Positions 1-8,061 of a DNA stretch of 64,000 nt are shown here, one piece after another (the first letter of the stretch is position 1; every line of letters starts with the position of its first letter). The position numbers and the translations under genes were made by a program. Source of the stretch: Thioclava electrotropha (GTDB lineage Bacteria; Pseudomonadota; Alphaproteobacteria; Rhodobacterales; Rhodobacteraceae). Under the pieces are notes generated by a model. That model was not told the DNA's origin. It did no database searches and saw only the letters and a program-made list of their open reading frames with translations. The stretch is taken from NCBI RefSeq assembly GCF_002085925.2, contig NZ_CP053562.1, positions 3,981,501 to 4,045,500 of the forward strand, read 5' to 3'.

Positions 1-963
1 CGGATGGAACAGCAGGTTCGACAGGATGATGAAGATCGTCTCCGGATCCTGCACGTCGAGCCCGTTACGCTGCGCATAGGCGCGGCCGAAGATACCGACC
101 GAGATAGCGCCGATCAGCGAGATCGCCATCCAGCCCATACCGATATTCCGTGCTTTCGGCACATCGGCAACCGAGCGCACGGCCATGAAGCGCACGATGA
201 TATGCGGCTGGCCGAAATAGCCCAGACCCCAGGCGACCGCCGAGAGCCAGCCCGCGAAGGTCAGCCCGTTCGTCATCGAGAGGAAATTCGGGTCGATATC
301 GGTCAACCGGCTCGCAGCCGCGTCCACGCCGTCGCCCTGACCGGTCGTGAGGATCACGATCGGCATGATGACGAGCGCGAGCATCATGATGCAGCCCTGC
401 ACGAAATCGGTGAGCGACACCGCGAGGAAGCCGCCGATCACGGTGTAGACCAGCACGACACCCAGCGTCAGGATCACGCCGGTCATGTAGCTGCCACCGA
501 AGGCGCTGGCGAAGAGCTTGCCACCGCCGACGAGGCCCGACGCGGTGTAGACCGCGAAGAACACCACGATGATCACCGCCGAAACCATCCGCAGCAAGGT
601 CGCGTGGCTCGGGAAGCGATTGGCGAGGAAGCCGGGGATGGTCAGCGCGTTGTCATAGCGCTCGGTCTGCTCGCGCAGGCGCGGCGCCACGACGATCCAG
701 TTCACGAAAGCGCCGACGAAAAGGCCGATGCCGATCCAGCTTTGGGTCAGGCCCGACACGAAGAGCGCGCCCGGCAGGCCCAGAAGCAGCCAGCCCGACA
801 TGTCCGATGCGCCTGCCGACAGGGCGGCCACCGCGGGCGGCAGGTTACGCCCGCCCAGCATATATTCCTCGGAGCTCGACGTGGACTTGCGCCACGCATA
901 GACCCCGATGGCCAGCATCAGCACGAAATACAGTGCCAAGCTGATCCAGACTCCGATCTGCAT
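1..963 (-). CDS. putP: Sodium/proline symporter PutP (3' part beyond window)
   Basis: Inner-membrane Na+/solute symporter of the SSS family, expected to import proline with sodium. The visible 321 codons are the N-terminal part; the gene runs off the left edge. Reading the minus strand from the ATG at 963 gives a hydrophobic helix, then the PutP-like stretch SGASDMSGWLLLGLPGA around residues 50-66 (helix 2, the sodium/proline-binding region of PutP), followed by several more membrane helices. A strong ribosome site, GGGAGG, lies about 8 bases upstream of the start. The 200 bases upstream are AT-rich for this genome and hold a short perfect palindrome. PutP is favoured over other SSS members (ActP, PanF) because of the MSGWLLLGLPGA motif; substrate is inferred from family only. 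Confidence 0.88.
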   Translation of the reverse strand, partial: MQIGVWISLALYFVLMLAIGVYAWRKSTSSSEEYMLGGRNLPPAVAALSAGASDMSGWLLLGLPGALFVSGLTQSWIGIGLFVGAFVNWIVVAPRLREQTERYDNALTIPGFLANRFPSHATLLRMVSAVIIVVFFAVYTASGLVGGGKLFASAFGGSYMTGVILTLGVVLVYTVIGGFLAVSLTDFVQGCIMMLALVIMPIVILTTGQGDGVDAAASRLTDIDPNFLSMTNGLTFAGWLSAVAWGLGYFGQPHIIVRFMAVRSVADVPKARNIGMGWMAISLIGAISVGIFGRAYAQRNGLDVQDPETIFIILSNLLFHP

Positions 964-1060
964 ATCTCAATCCTCCCTGTTAACGCACCTGCAAGGTAGG
1001 GCAGATGCTTGCGTTTTCCCGTTTGGAGCGGACGATACAGGAGGACAAGAAGTCGAACCG

Positions 1061-1076
1061 ACCAAAGTTTTTTGGT
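1061..1076. promoter_or_regulatory. Inverted repeat upstream of putP, possible operator
   Basis: ACCAAA, a four-base spacer GTTT, then TTTGGT: a perfect 6-bp inverted repeat in an AT-rich 100-base stretch about 100 bases upstream of the putP start. Lrp-type regulators (PutR) commonly control proline genes in alphaproteobacteria and bind AT-rich palindromes; assigning this site to one is inference. Confidence 0.3.
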
Positions 1077-1166
1077 GGGAAGATCATTTACCCAAAAGTT
1101 TTTAAATTTGCAGGCAGAAGGACTGTTGTTGCCAATTTTCGCAATTCAGTCGGAATAGTGCAAATG

Positions 1167-1197
1167 AAAACGCCCGCACCAAAGGCACGGGCGTTTC
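1167..1197 (-). terminator. Rho-independent terminator of rpsO
   Basis: Read on the minus strand, AACGCCCG pairs with CGGGCGTT, extended inward by two G-U pairs and CC/GG around a UUU loop, then a TTTTC tail. It lies 20 bases past the rpsO stop codon. Confidence 0.75.
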
Positions 1198-1217
1198 GAA
1201 TTCCAATCCGAGGCGGA

Positions 1218-1487
1218 TTAGCGGCGCAGGCCGAGACGCTCGATCAGCGACTGGTAACGTGCGACGTCTTTCGCCTTCAGGTAGTCGAGCAGCTTGCGGC
1301 GCTGCGCGACGAGCATCAGAAGACCACGACGCGAGTGGTTGTCTTTCTTGTGCTCTTTGAAGTGCTCGGTCAGGTTCGCGATGCGCTTGGTCAGAACTGC
1401 GACCTGAACTTCGGGGGAACCGGTGTCACCTTCTTTGGTGCCGTATTCCTTGATAAGCGCGTTCTTGTCTTCGACAGTGATCGACAT
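1218..1487 (-). CDS. rpsO: 30S ribosomal protein S15
   Basis: Small-subunit protein that binds the central domain of 16S rRNA and helps nucleate the platform. The 89-residue product matches the normal S15 length and carries the family stretch [11 protein letters not shown] (residues about 20-30), the HxxDxxSRRGL loop ([12 protein letters not shown]) and the C-terminal [14 protein letters not shown] start at the ATG at 1487, which follows AAGGAG by 7 bases, not at an upstream in-frame ATG that would add 20 unrelated residues. It is followed by a hairpin terminator, so it looks like a single-gene transcript. In most bacteria S15 represses its own translation; nothing in the short leader here shows that directly. 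Confidence 0.97.
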   Translation of the reverse strand: MSITVEDKNALIKEYGTKEGDTGSPEVQVAVLTKRIANLTEHFKEHKKDNHSRRGLLMLVAQRRKLLDYLKAKDVARYQSLIERLGLRR

Positions 1488-1612
1488 CGGGATCTCCTTA
1501 CATTGAGGGTTCGGGCGCAAGCCGGGATGTCGTCCAGCAAGGTCCATAGACTGCCCCTTTCGGAACAGATGCGCGCGTATAGACGCGAATCGTCTTGTTG
1601 AAAAGCCTTATT

Positions 1613-2638
1613 TCAAAGCGCTATGGCCTGCTGCGCCGCGAATTGCGCAGGCGTGAGCAGCGCCACGTCCTGCGCGCTCAGCCCCGCCGCGTCCAGCACC
1701 TCGGCCAGCCGGATGCCGTCGAGCAGGATCCACGCCGCATCGGGATGCGCCTCGGAAGGCTCGATACTGATCTGCGGCGTGGCGGTGCCCTGCGGATCGT
1801 AGATGACCGCCAACCGATCCTGCCCGACCGTGTAATCTGCGATTGTCGCAGGGGCGTCCGGATCGATCCAATCGCCCAGCGCGAAACTGTCGCCCTCTTC
1901 GCCGCCATGCAGCCAATCGCCCGAGCCGCCTAGCAGCACGTCCTCCCCTGCCCCGCCATTGAGCGTATCGGCATCGGCCGCCCCCGCATCGCCCGTCTCC
2001 GTTGTGACGCCGATCAGCAGATCGTTCCCGGCGTCGCCGTTCAACTCGTCGCGCCCGGCATCGCCGGTCAACGTATCCGAGCCATCCGCCCCGATCAGCG
2101 TATCATCGCCGGCACCGCCCGCGAGCATATCATCGCCCGCGCCGCCGATCAGCGTGTCCTCCCCGGCCTCGCCAAAGAGCCGGTCCGCGCCGAACCCGCC
2201 CGAGAGGAAATCCGCCTCCGTGCCGCCGACGAGTTCATCCTCGCCGTCGCCGCCGGTCAGCGTGTCGGCCCCCGCGTCGCCCCAGAGCGTATCTTTCCCG
2301 GACGCCCCGAGGAGCTGGTCGTCGCCGTCCCCGCCCCAGAGGCTGTCATCGCCATCATAGCCATTGATCTGATCGTCGCCCGCCTCACCAGCGATCGCAT
2401 CGTCGGAGGTATCGCCCCAAGTGATGTCATCCCCCGGTCCCGGCTCGGACGGCGAGACCGGCGCGGGTGCGATTTCTCCGGCGCTGACCTCGGCCAGCAG
2501 AGAGACCTCGCCAACCTCGGCATCAGCGGTCTCGAGATCGTCCGGCGGCGTCTCCTCCTCGGGTTCGGAGGATACCACCATGAGACCCGCCGTGGCGCCC
2601 GCCATCAGCAGGCCCAGAAAACCCGACAGAAACAACAT
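1613..2638 (-). CDS. RTX (hemolysin-type Ca2+-binding repeat) protein with N-terminal hydrophobic anchor
   Basis: About 341 residues. The N-terminus (MLFLSGFLGLLMAGATAGLM) is one hydrophobic segment, a signal anchor or uncleaved signal. An acidic Pro/Glu linker follows, then from about residue 75 to 245 a run of Gly-Asp nonapeptides such as GGDGDDQLLG and GGAGDDTLIG (DNA about 1890-2430) that would fold as a calcium-binding parallel beta roll. The last 90 residues are non-repetitive and resemble the C-terminal part of other rhodobacterial RTX proteins. No enzyme domain is visible and no type I secretion genes are nearby. A GTG at 2647 could add three residues; I prefer the ATG at 2638, preceded by GGGGGTGAGAG. 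Function unknown; surface or periplasmic adhesion or Ca2+ binding is a guess. Confidence 0.82.
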   Translation of the reverse strand: MLFLSGFLGLLMAGATAGLMVVSSEPEEETPPDDLETADAEVGEVSLLAEVSAGEIAPAPVSPSEPGPGDDITWGDTSDDAIAGEAGDDQINGYDGDDSLWGGDGDDQLLGASGKDTLWGDAGADTLTGGDGEDELVGGTEADFLSGGFGADRLFGEAGEDTLIGGAGDDMLAGGAGDDTLIGADGSDTLTGDAGRDELNGDAGNDLLIGVTTETGDAGAADADTLNGGAGEDVLLGGSGDWLHGGEEGDSFALGDWIDPDAPATIADYTVGQDRLAVIYDPQGTATPQISIEPSEAHPDAAWILLDGIRLAEVLDAAGLSAQDVALLTPAQFAAQQAIAL

Positions 2639-2725
2639 CTCTCTCACCCCCGTGAAGATGCGAGAAATCTACCGTTGCCGGCGCGGATACCCTAGAAAAC
2701 AAGCGTTAAATGCTTAACGGCGCGC

Positions 2726-3256
2726 TCAGCCTTCGGGGGTGAACCACAGCTCGGGCTGATGCTCATAGGCGATATAGAGCGGATGTTTCGGCGCGCCCGC
2801 CTTGGTCAGGCCGAGGTGATGCAGCGCCCGACCGCTTTCGCGAAGTAGGCCCTCCACCGCAGCGCCCCGCGACAGATGCGCGCCATGCGCGCCCCAGGCG
2901 CAGATGATCCGGTCCTCGGGGCCGCCCGCCCAGTCGAGGCTCTCGCGGATCGCCGCATCGTTCTCCGGCCCGACCGGGTCCGGCTGCGCCCGCATCACCT
3001 TCGGATCGGTCGCGCGATAGGCGAAGATATTGGTCACCCGGAACGCCCCGAAGCCCAGCGCCCGCGCGCGGCGCTCGCAGCGCTCCACGGTCGGGTCGTT
3101 CTGCACCTCGGTCGCGGTCGAGGGGTTGAGCATGATGAACAGCGCCCGCGGCTTGCTGTCATCCCAGACCCGCGTGAGCAGATAGCGGTAATTCTCGCAA
3201 TCCGAATAGACCGCGATGGAGGGGGCGTCGCCTTTGATATGCTCGCGGGTGATCAT
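2726..3256 (-). CDS. DUF1643 domain-containing protein
   Basis: A 176-residue cytoplasmic protein. The core signature of the DUF1643 family is visible: YRYLLTRVWD near residue 23, then ALFIMLNPSTATEVQNDPTV (residues about 37-56), CERRARALGFGAFRVTNIFAYRATDP, and late IICAWGAHG. Members are found widely in bacteria and phages with no established activity. The start at 3256 follows GGACGAGAG; upstream in-frame codons read through an intergenic repeat and are not expected to be translated. The gene sits downstream of truB on the same strand, separated by about 80 bases that contain the repeat. I cannot assign a function. Confidence 0.85.
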   Translation of the reverse strand: MITREHIKGDAPSIAVYSDCENYRYLLTRVWDDSKPRALFIMLNPSTATEVQNDPTVERCERRARALGFGAFRVTNIFAYRATDPKVMRAQPDPVGPENDAAIRESLDWAGGPEDRIICAWGAHGAHLSRGAAVEGLLRESGRALHHLGLTKAGAPKHPLYIAYEHQPELWFTPEG

Positions 3257-3295
3257 CTCTCGTCCTAACCGTAATGTGCGTGACAGAGGGCGGAT

Positions 3296-3326
3296 GCCTC
3301 CGGCGGGGATATTTGGACCAAGGGGA
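3296..3326. repeat. Intergenic repeat, copy 1 (short form)
   Basis: Contains GCCTCCGGCGGGGATATTT followed by GGACCAAGGGG. Its reverse complement, CTTGGTCCAAATATCCCCGCC, matches the cores of copies near 6380, 23215, 25980 and 31325. It lies just past the truB stop codon. Confidence 0.7.
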
Positions 3327-3335
3327 AGGGGCGCG

Positions 3336-4238
3336 TCAAAGGTTGAAGACGCGGCTCGGATGGACCTCGCCGGATTTATAGATACCGACGGCAAGCGGCT
3401 TGCCGTCATGGCTGACCCAGACTTCCTCGCCCCATTCGGCCTCGCCCGGCAGCACCATCCCCGGATTGCCGTTCTTCAGCCGCACCGCGCCCTCGGGCGT
3501 AGCCTTGAGCTGCGGCAGATCATCAAGGCCCAACTCCACGGGCAACAATTTTTCGTCGAGCTCGGGCGTCTTCGCCAGCTCTTCGATCTCTTCCAGCGTG
3601 ATCCCGTCGCTCGCCTCGAAGGGCCCCGACCATTCGCGGCGCAGCCAGAGGACGTGGCCGAGACAGCCGAGCTTCTGACCCAGATCGCGCGCGATGGAGC
3701 GCACATAGCCGCCCTTGCCGCAGACCAGCTCCAGCTCGACGGTGTCGGCATCGGGACGGCCCAGCATCACGAGGCTTTCGACGTAGAGAGGCCGCGCGGC
3801 CAGTTCCATTTCCTCGCCCGCACGGGCCAGCGCATAGGCGCGCTCGCCATCGACCTTCACGGCGGAAAACTGCGGCGGCACCTGTTCGATATCACCCACG
3901 AAGCTAGGCAGCGCGGCGGCGATTTCTTCGTCCGTGGGGCGCAGATCGGAGGTCTCGATCACATCGCCCTCGGCATCGTCGGTCTTGGTCGCAGCGCCCA
4001 GCCGCACCTGAAACCGGTAGCATTTCAGCGCATCGGTGATGAACGGCACCGTCTTGGTGGCCTCGCCCAGCGCGACCGCCAGAACCCCGGTCGCCGCCGG
4101 GTCGAGCGTGCCCGCATGGCCCGCCTTCTTGGCGCCCAGCGCCCAGCGCACCTTGTTCACCACCGAGGTTGAGGTGATGTCCGCGGGCTTGTCCACGATC
4201 AGCCAGCCGGAAATGTCGCGACCCTTCTTGCGTGCCAT
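3336..4238 (-). CDS. truB: tRNA pseudouridine(55) synthase TruB
   Basis: Converts U55 in the T-psi-C loop of tRNAs to pseudouridine. The 300-residue product has the family's N-terminal [13 protein letters not shown], the catalytic motif [14 protein letters not shown] (residues about 40-53; the Asp of TLDP is the nucleophile) and the [12 protein letters not shown] motif near residue 175. The C-terminal third is the PUA-like RNA-binding region. GGAGG lies 6 bases before the ATG. It follows rbfA and the glycosidase-like gene on the same strand; rbfA-truB proximity is common in bacteria because both serve translation, although here another gene stands between them. Confidence 0.96.
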   Translation of the reverse strand: MARKKGRDISGWLIVDKPADITSTSVVNKVRWALGAKKAGHAGTLDPAATGVLAVALGEATKTVPFITDALKCYRFQVRLGAATKTDDAEGDVIETSDLRPTDEEIAAALPSFVGDIEQVPPQFSAVKVDGERAYALARAGEEMELAARPLYVESLVMLGRPDADTVELELVCGKGGYVRSIARDLGQKLGCLGHVLWLRREWSGPFEASDGITLEEIEELAKTPELDEKLLPVELGLDDLPQLKATPEGAVRLKNGNPGMVLPGEAEWGEEVWVSHDGKPLAVGIYKSGEVHPSRVFNL

Positions 4239-4290
4239 GAGGCCTCCATATTCGACAGGGTGCGCCTGCTAGCCCAAGCTGCGCGAGCCG

Positions 4291-5040
4291 TCAATCTCCA
4301 GCGGTGGGGGCGGCGGGCGCGATCAGCGCGACGATCGGCCCCATCGGCAGGCCCATATCCTCGCGCCCCTGACCAGGCACGGTCAGCCGCGAAATCTTGC
4401 CGTCGAGATAAAGCGCGTTGGGCACCTGCATCCCGTCGCGGAAGAAACGGCCGAATTCGTGAAAGCTCACCGGCGCGTCGGAGATCGCGAAATAGGCGAT
4501 CTTGCCATCGGCCGAGACCCCCACCCCGTTGCGGATATTCTTCGACGTGCCATCGGCGAGAAATTTCGGATGCAGCGCGCCGTCGATCACCAGCATCGGC
4601 CCCGATTGCGTCGCATAGGTGCAGTCCTTCGGATCGGCGGCGAAGGCGCGCGATTCCGTCACCGAGAACCTGTCTCCGATGCAGAAGACCCCGTTGGGCA
4701 GAAGGCCGAAATTGCCCGGCCCTTCCGAGGTGACGATCGAATGCAGCTCTTTGCCGTTCTCGATGAACAGACCCACAGGCCTGCGATCGGGATGGTACAT
4801 CCCCGCATTCATCGCGAAGACGACACGGTCACCCTTGGGCACGACTTCCGAGAGCCGCTCGGGCGTGCCGATCAGATTGCCGTCGGGATCGTCGAGGAAC
4901 AGCTTCAGGTCCTGCCCGAGCTTGGCTTCGCAGACCGTGTAGGTCGTTCCATCGAAGCTGCGATCTGCGCAGGGTACGTCGGCCAGCGCAGGCGTGGCCA
5001 GCAGCATCAGCGCCGCAGCGTTAGTCGCGATCGTCTTCAT
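4291..5040 (-). CDS. Exported phosphodiester glycosidase (NAGPA) family protein
   Basis: About 249 residues with a typical signal peptide (MKTIATNAAALMLLATPALA). The mature part shows the NAGPA-like pattern: VVFAMNAGMYHPDRRPVGLF, then NFGLLPNGVFCIGD, ATQSGPMLVIDG (the S/T-G-P motif of the family) and IRNGVGVSADGKIAYFAIS. The domain is named for the mammalian enzyme that uncovers mannose 6-phosphate; bacterial members are mostly uncharacterised exported proteins. The start overlaps the last 20 bases of rbfA, and an ATG at 5052 would overlap by 32; I prefer 5040 because it gives the cleaner signal peptide. Overlap implies translation coupled to rbfA, but a shared role is not evident. Confidence 0.82.
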   Translation of the reverse strand: MKTIATNAAALMLLATPALADVPCADRSFDGTTYTVCEAKLGQDLKLFLDDPDGNLIGTPERLSEVVPKGDRVVFAMNAGMYHPDRRPVGLFIENGKELHSIVTSEGPGNFGLLPNGVFCIGDRFSVTESRAFAADPKDCTYATQSGPMLVIDGALHPKFLADGTSKNIRNGVGVSADGKIAYFAISDAPVSFHEFGRFFRDGMQVPNALYLDGKISRLTVPGQGREDMGLPMGPIVALIAPAAPTAGD

Positions 5041-5452
5041 CGTCTTCGTCATCGTCGCGCGCAGCGATATCGCGCTGCACCGTCTCGTCCGAGAATATCC
5101 GACGCGTCTCATCGAGACGGTCATAGGTCTCGTCCAGCCGGAAGCGCAGATCGGGGCTGTATTTCGCGGTCATTTCCTTGCCGAGCAAGCGGCGCAGCTC
5201 GCCCTTGTTGCGCGCAAGCGCCGCGATCAGCTCTTTGCCACCTTCGCCGCCCAAGGGCGTCACATAGGCGGTCGCGACTTTAAGGTCGGGAGAGCAGCGC
5301 ACCTCGCCCACCGTCACCGAGACGCGGTTGAGGTCGGGATCATGCACATCGCCGCGCATCAGGAGGTCCGACAGCGTGCGCCGGATCAACTCGCCCATGC
5401 GAAGCTGACGTTGCGAAGGGCCATCGCCCGAGGAGAAACGGTTCTTTGCCAT
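5021..5452 (-). CDS. rbfA: 30S ribosome-binding factor RbfA
   Basis: Binds pre-30S subunits and is needed for late 16S rRNA maturation. The 143-residue product has the RbfA pattern: RQLRMGELIRRTLSDLL near residue 17, VSVTVGEVRCSPDLKVATAYV (central KH-like fold; Pro in SPD is conserved) and SPDLRFRLDETYDRLDETRRI. The C-terminus ends in a very acidic tail (DDDEDDEDDRD). The start at 5452 is the first ATG of the conserved N-terminus; upstream codons in this frame lie antisense to dapB. It is divergent from dapB with about 97 bases between them that must hold both promoters. Confidence 0.95.
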   Translation of the reverse strand: MAKNRFSSGDGPSQRQLRMGELIRRTLSDLLMRGDVHDPDLNRVSVTVGEVRCSPDLKVATAYVTPLGGEGGKELIAALARNKGELRRLLGKEMTAKYSPDLRFRLDETYDRLDETRRIFSDETVQRDIAARDDDEDDEDDRD

Positions 5453-5549
5453 GGCGCTCACATAGGGCGTCTGCGGGTTTTGCGCAACGGGGGCTTTGCC
5501 AAGTCCGCCTGTGCAAGCTAGATAGCGCGAAACCGTGAAGGAGAAAGAC

Positions 5550-6359
5550 ATGAGCGACCTGCCGGGCATCGTGATCACCGGAGCGTCGGGCCGGATGGGC
5601 CAGATGCTGATCCGCACCGTGAGCGAGAGCGACAAGGCGCGCCTTGTGGGCGCCGTCGAACGCACGGGCCATGACTGGGTCGGCAAGGATCTGGGCGAGG
5701 CGATGGGCGGCGCGCCGAACGGCGTGATCGTGACCGACGATCCGCTCGAGGCGTTTTCCGGCGCGCAGGCCGTGATCGACTTCACCGCGCCTGCCGCCAC
5801 CCGCGAATTCGCCAAGATCGCGGCGCAGGCACGCCTGACCCATGTGATCGGCACGACCGGCATGGACGAGGACGACATCACGGCGCTCAAGCCGTGCGCG
5901 CGCCATGCCGTAATCGTGCGGGCGGGGAATATGAGCCTCGGGGTGAACCTGCTCACGCAGCTGACGAAGAAAGTCGCAGCCGCGCTCGATGCCGATTGGG
6001 ATATCGAGGTGATCGAGGCGCATCACAACAAGAAGGTCGATGCGCCCTCGGGCACCGCGCTGATGCTGGGCGAGGCGGCGGCGGAAGGCCGTGGCATTTC
6101 GCTCGACGACAATCGCGAGTCGGGCCGCGACGGCATCACCGGGGCGCGCAAGCATGGCGCGATCGGTTTCTCGGCCATTCGCGGCGGCGATATCGTGGGC
6201 GAGCATGACGTGCTGTTTGCCGGCATGGGCGAGCGGATCATCCTGCGCCATGTCGCCACCGATCGCGCCATCTTCGCGCGCGGCGCGCTCAAGGCCGCGC
6301 TCTGGGGTCAGGACAAGCGCCCCGGCGAGTACGACATGCTGGACGTGCTGGGGCTCTAA
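5550..6359 (+). CDS. dapB: 4-hydroxy-tetrahydrodipicolinate reductase
   Basis: Reduces 4-hydroxy-tetrahydrodipicolinate with NAD(P)H in the diaminopimelate/lysine pathway. The 269-residue protein begins with the Rossmann motif [10 protein letters not shown] (residues about 8-17), has VIDFTAP and IGTTG nucleotide-binding turns, and carries the DapB signature [15 protein letters not shown] around residues 152-166, with catalytic His and Lys. The ATG at 5550 is preceded by AAGGAG at the right distance; an upstream ATG at 5535 has none. A second gene of the pathway, dapD, lies at 44 kb on the other strand, so the pathway is scattered. A repeat-derived hairpin follows the stop. Confidence 0.97.
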   Translation: MSDLPGIVITGASGRMGQMLIRTVSESDKARLVGAVERTGHDWVGKDLGEAMGGAPNGVIVTDDPLEAFSGAQAVIDFTAPAATREFAKIAAQARLTHVIGTTGMDEDDITALKPCARHAVIVRAGNMSLGVNLLTQLTKKVAAALDADWDIEVIEAHHNKKVDAPSGTALMLGEAAAEGRGISLDDNRESGRDGITGARKHGAIGFSAIRGGDIVGEHDVLFAGMGERIILRHVATDRAIFARGALKAALWGQDKRPGEYDMLDVLGL

Positions 6360-6376
6360 AAGGCGCCCTCTTCCTC

Positions 6377-6422
6377 TTGGTTCGAATATCCCGGGGGTCC
6401 GGGGGCAGCGCCCCCGGCCTCT
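6377..6422. repeat. Intergenic repeat, copy 2 (long form), likely also a terminator
   Basis: CTTGGTTCGAATATCCCGGG followed by a strong hairpin in which CCGGGGGC pairs with GCCCCCGG across a short loop (about 6399-6416). Located between the convergent ends of dapB and the DUF1674 gene; probably ends dapB transcription. Same core as the copies at 3296, 23213, 25979 and 31325. Confidence 0.7.
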
Positions 6423-6437
6423 GAGACCGCGCCGCGA

Positions 6438-6623
6438 TCAGAAGTCGATCGCGAGGCCCTTCTTCTCCCAATCGCCGTAGCGCACGGGCTCGGGTCCGTC
6501 GCGACCACCAAGCTCGGTCGGCAGTTCTGCCGCCTGCGCAGTCTTGCGGCGCTCCTCGGCTTCGGCGAGCGCGCGGATCGCGGCGGGCGGCAGGTCGCGG
6601 GTCTCTTCTGGCTGATCGGACAT
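6438..6623 (-). CDS. DUF1674 / SDHAF4-like succinate dehydrogenase assembly factor
   Basis: A 61-residue protein ending in ELGGRDGPEPVRYGDWEKKGLAIDF, whose last 20 or so residues are the hallmark of DUF1674, the family of mitochondrial SDHAF4. SDHAF4 binds the flavinated succinate dehydrogenase subunit before it joins the complex; bacterial members are presumed to do the same. The N-terminal half is a short Ala/Glu-rich helix. The ATG at 6623 follows AAAGGAC. The gene stands alone between dapB (convergent) and rsmB (divergent), with no sdh genes in the window. Confidence 0.85.
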   Translation of the reverse strand: MSDQPEETRDLPPAAIRALAEAEERRKTAQAAELPTELGGRDGPEPVRYGDWEKKGLAIDF

Positions 6624-6703
6624 GGCGCGTCCTTTCTTGTCTGTGGATCGGGGCATGATATAGGCCCGTGCTTAAGCCGCAACAAGCCAGGAAGCCGCAG
6701 CCC

Positions 6704-7975
6704 ATGTCCAGACCCGACCCCGCGCGTCGCGCAGCCCTTGGCCTGATCGTGGGCGTTCTCGAGGATCGCGAAAGCCTCGCCGAACAGATCGGCGCGGAGG
6801 CGCTCGACGGGCTGGAGCCGTCACAACGCGCCCGCGCCCAGCGCCTCGCGACGACGACGCTGCGCCATCTGGGCCGCGCCGACCGCATCATCAAACCGCA
6901 TCTGCGTCGCCGCACGCCAACGGATGTGATGGCGATCCTGCGGCTGGCCACGGTCGAGCTGCTGGAAGAAAAGCAAGCGCCGCATGGCGTGGTCGATGCG
7001 GCCGTGACGCTGGTGAAATCGGCCGGGCCGAAGCTGCAAAGCTTCTCGGGGCTGGTGAATGCCGTGCTGCGCAAGGTCTCCGAGGAGAGCGAAAAATGGG
7101 CCGCGACGCCTGCGCCGGAAATGCCGGGCTGGCTGCGCGGGCGCGTCATGTCGTCCTTCGGCAAGAAGGCCGCGCAGGCGATGGAGGTTGCGCATCTGGC
7201 GGGCGCGCCGCTCGATCTGAGCGTAAAGGACGATGCCGCGGGCTGGGCCGGGACGCTGGGCGCGACGCTTCTGCCGACGGGCTCGCTGCGGCTGACCGAT
7301 CCGGGCAAAGTGTCCGAGCTGGCCGGGTTCGAAGACGGCGCCTGGTGGGTGCAGGATGCTGCCGCCGCGCTGCCCGCGAAGCTGCTGGCCCCGGCATCTG
7401 GCGCGCGCGTGCTCGACCTGTGTGCAGCCCCCGGCGGCAAGACGCTGCAACTCGCCGCGATGGGCGCCGATGTGACCGCCCTCGATATTTCCGAGGCGCG
7501 GCTTGAGCGGCTCGGGGAAAACCTCGACCGGACGCAGATGGAGGCCGAGATCGTCGCCGCCGACGCGCTCGAATGGGAGCCTGACGTGCCCTTCGATGCG
7601 ATCCTGCTCGATGCGCCCTGTTCGGCCACCGGCACGATCCGCCGCCATCCCGACCTGCCCTTCATCAAGGACGGCGCCTCGATCAAGCCGCTCTTCGCGC
7701 TGCAGGAACAGCTTCTGGACCGCGCGCTGCAATGGCTCAAACCCGGCGGCACGCTGGTTTATGCGACCTGCTCGCTTCTGCCCGAAGAGGGCGAGGCGCA
7801 GATCAAGGCGGCGCTTACACGGCATCTGGACCTGACCGTGATCCGTCCCGACCTGCCCGGCATCGCGCCGGACTGGATCACCGAAGAGGGCGGGCTGCGG
7901 CTGCGGCCCGATTTCTGGCCTGATCTCGGGGGGATGGACGGGTTCTACATGGCGCGACTGCAACGCTCTGCGTGA
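6704..7975 (+). CDS. rsmB: 16S rRNA (cytosine(967)-C5)-methyltransferase RsmB-like
   Basis: SAM-dependent RNA m5C methyltransferase of the RsmB/NOP2 family. About 423 residues: an N-terminal NusB-like helical domain (residues 1-140) and a C-terminal Rossmann methyltransferase. The SAM motif VLDLCAAPGGKTLQLA and the two cysteine motifs LLDAPCSATGT (motif IV, product release) and YATCSLLPEEGE (motif VI, catalytic Cys) are intact. I take the ATG at 6704 since family homology starts there; an in-frame ATG 36 bases upstream would add 12 unmatched residues. It heads the run rsmB, heparinase-like gene, purH, an order shared by many alphaproteobacteria. Confidence 0.92.
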   Translation: MSRPDPARRAALGLIVGVLEDRESLAEQIGAEALDGLEPSQRARAQRLATTTLRHLGRADRIIKPHLRRRTPTDVMAILRLATVELLEEKQAPHGVVDAAVTLVKSAGPKLQSFSGLVNAVLRKVSEESEKWAATPAPEMPGWLRGRVMSSFGKKAAQAMEVAHLAGAPLDLSVKDDAAGWAGTLGATLLPTGSLRLTDPGKVSELAGFEDGAWWVQDAAAALPAKLLAPASGARVLDLCAAPGGKTLQLAAMGADVTALDISEARLERLGENLDRTQMEAEIVAADALEWEPDVPFDAILLDAPCSATGTIRRHPDLPFIKDGASIKPLFALQEQLLDRALQWLKPGGTLVYATCSLLPEEGEAQIKAALTRHLDLTVIRPDLPGIAPDWITEEGGLRLRPDFWPDLGGMDGFYMARLQRSA

Positions 7976-8061
7976 ACCGACCGCCGAGGCGGTGACAGCG
8001 CGCCTGCCTCCCAGTAACGTGACCGCATTCCCCGACAGAAGGGCATGCAAGCGGCTACGGA

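Noticed and set aside
4..999. Plus-strand frame over the putP region
   Set aside because: His/Arg/Asp-rich shadow; the minus strand encodes a symporter with membrane helices and the PutP motif.
2000..2420. Tandem-repeat DNA or CRISPR-like array within the RTX gene
   Set aside because: The periodicity (27 bases) is the coding of Gly-Asp nonapeptides; units are diverged and there are no spacers.
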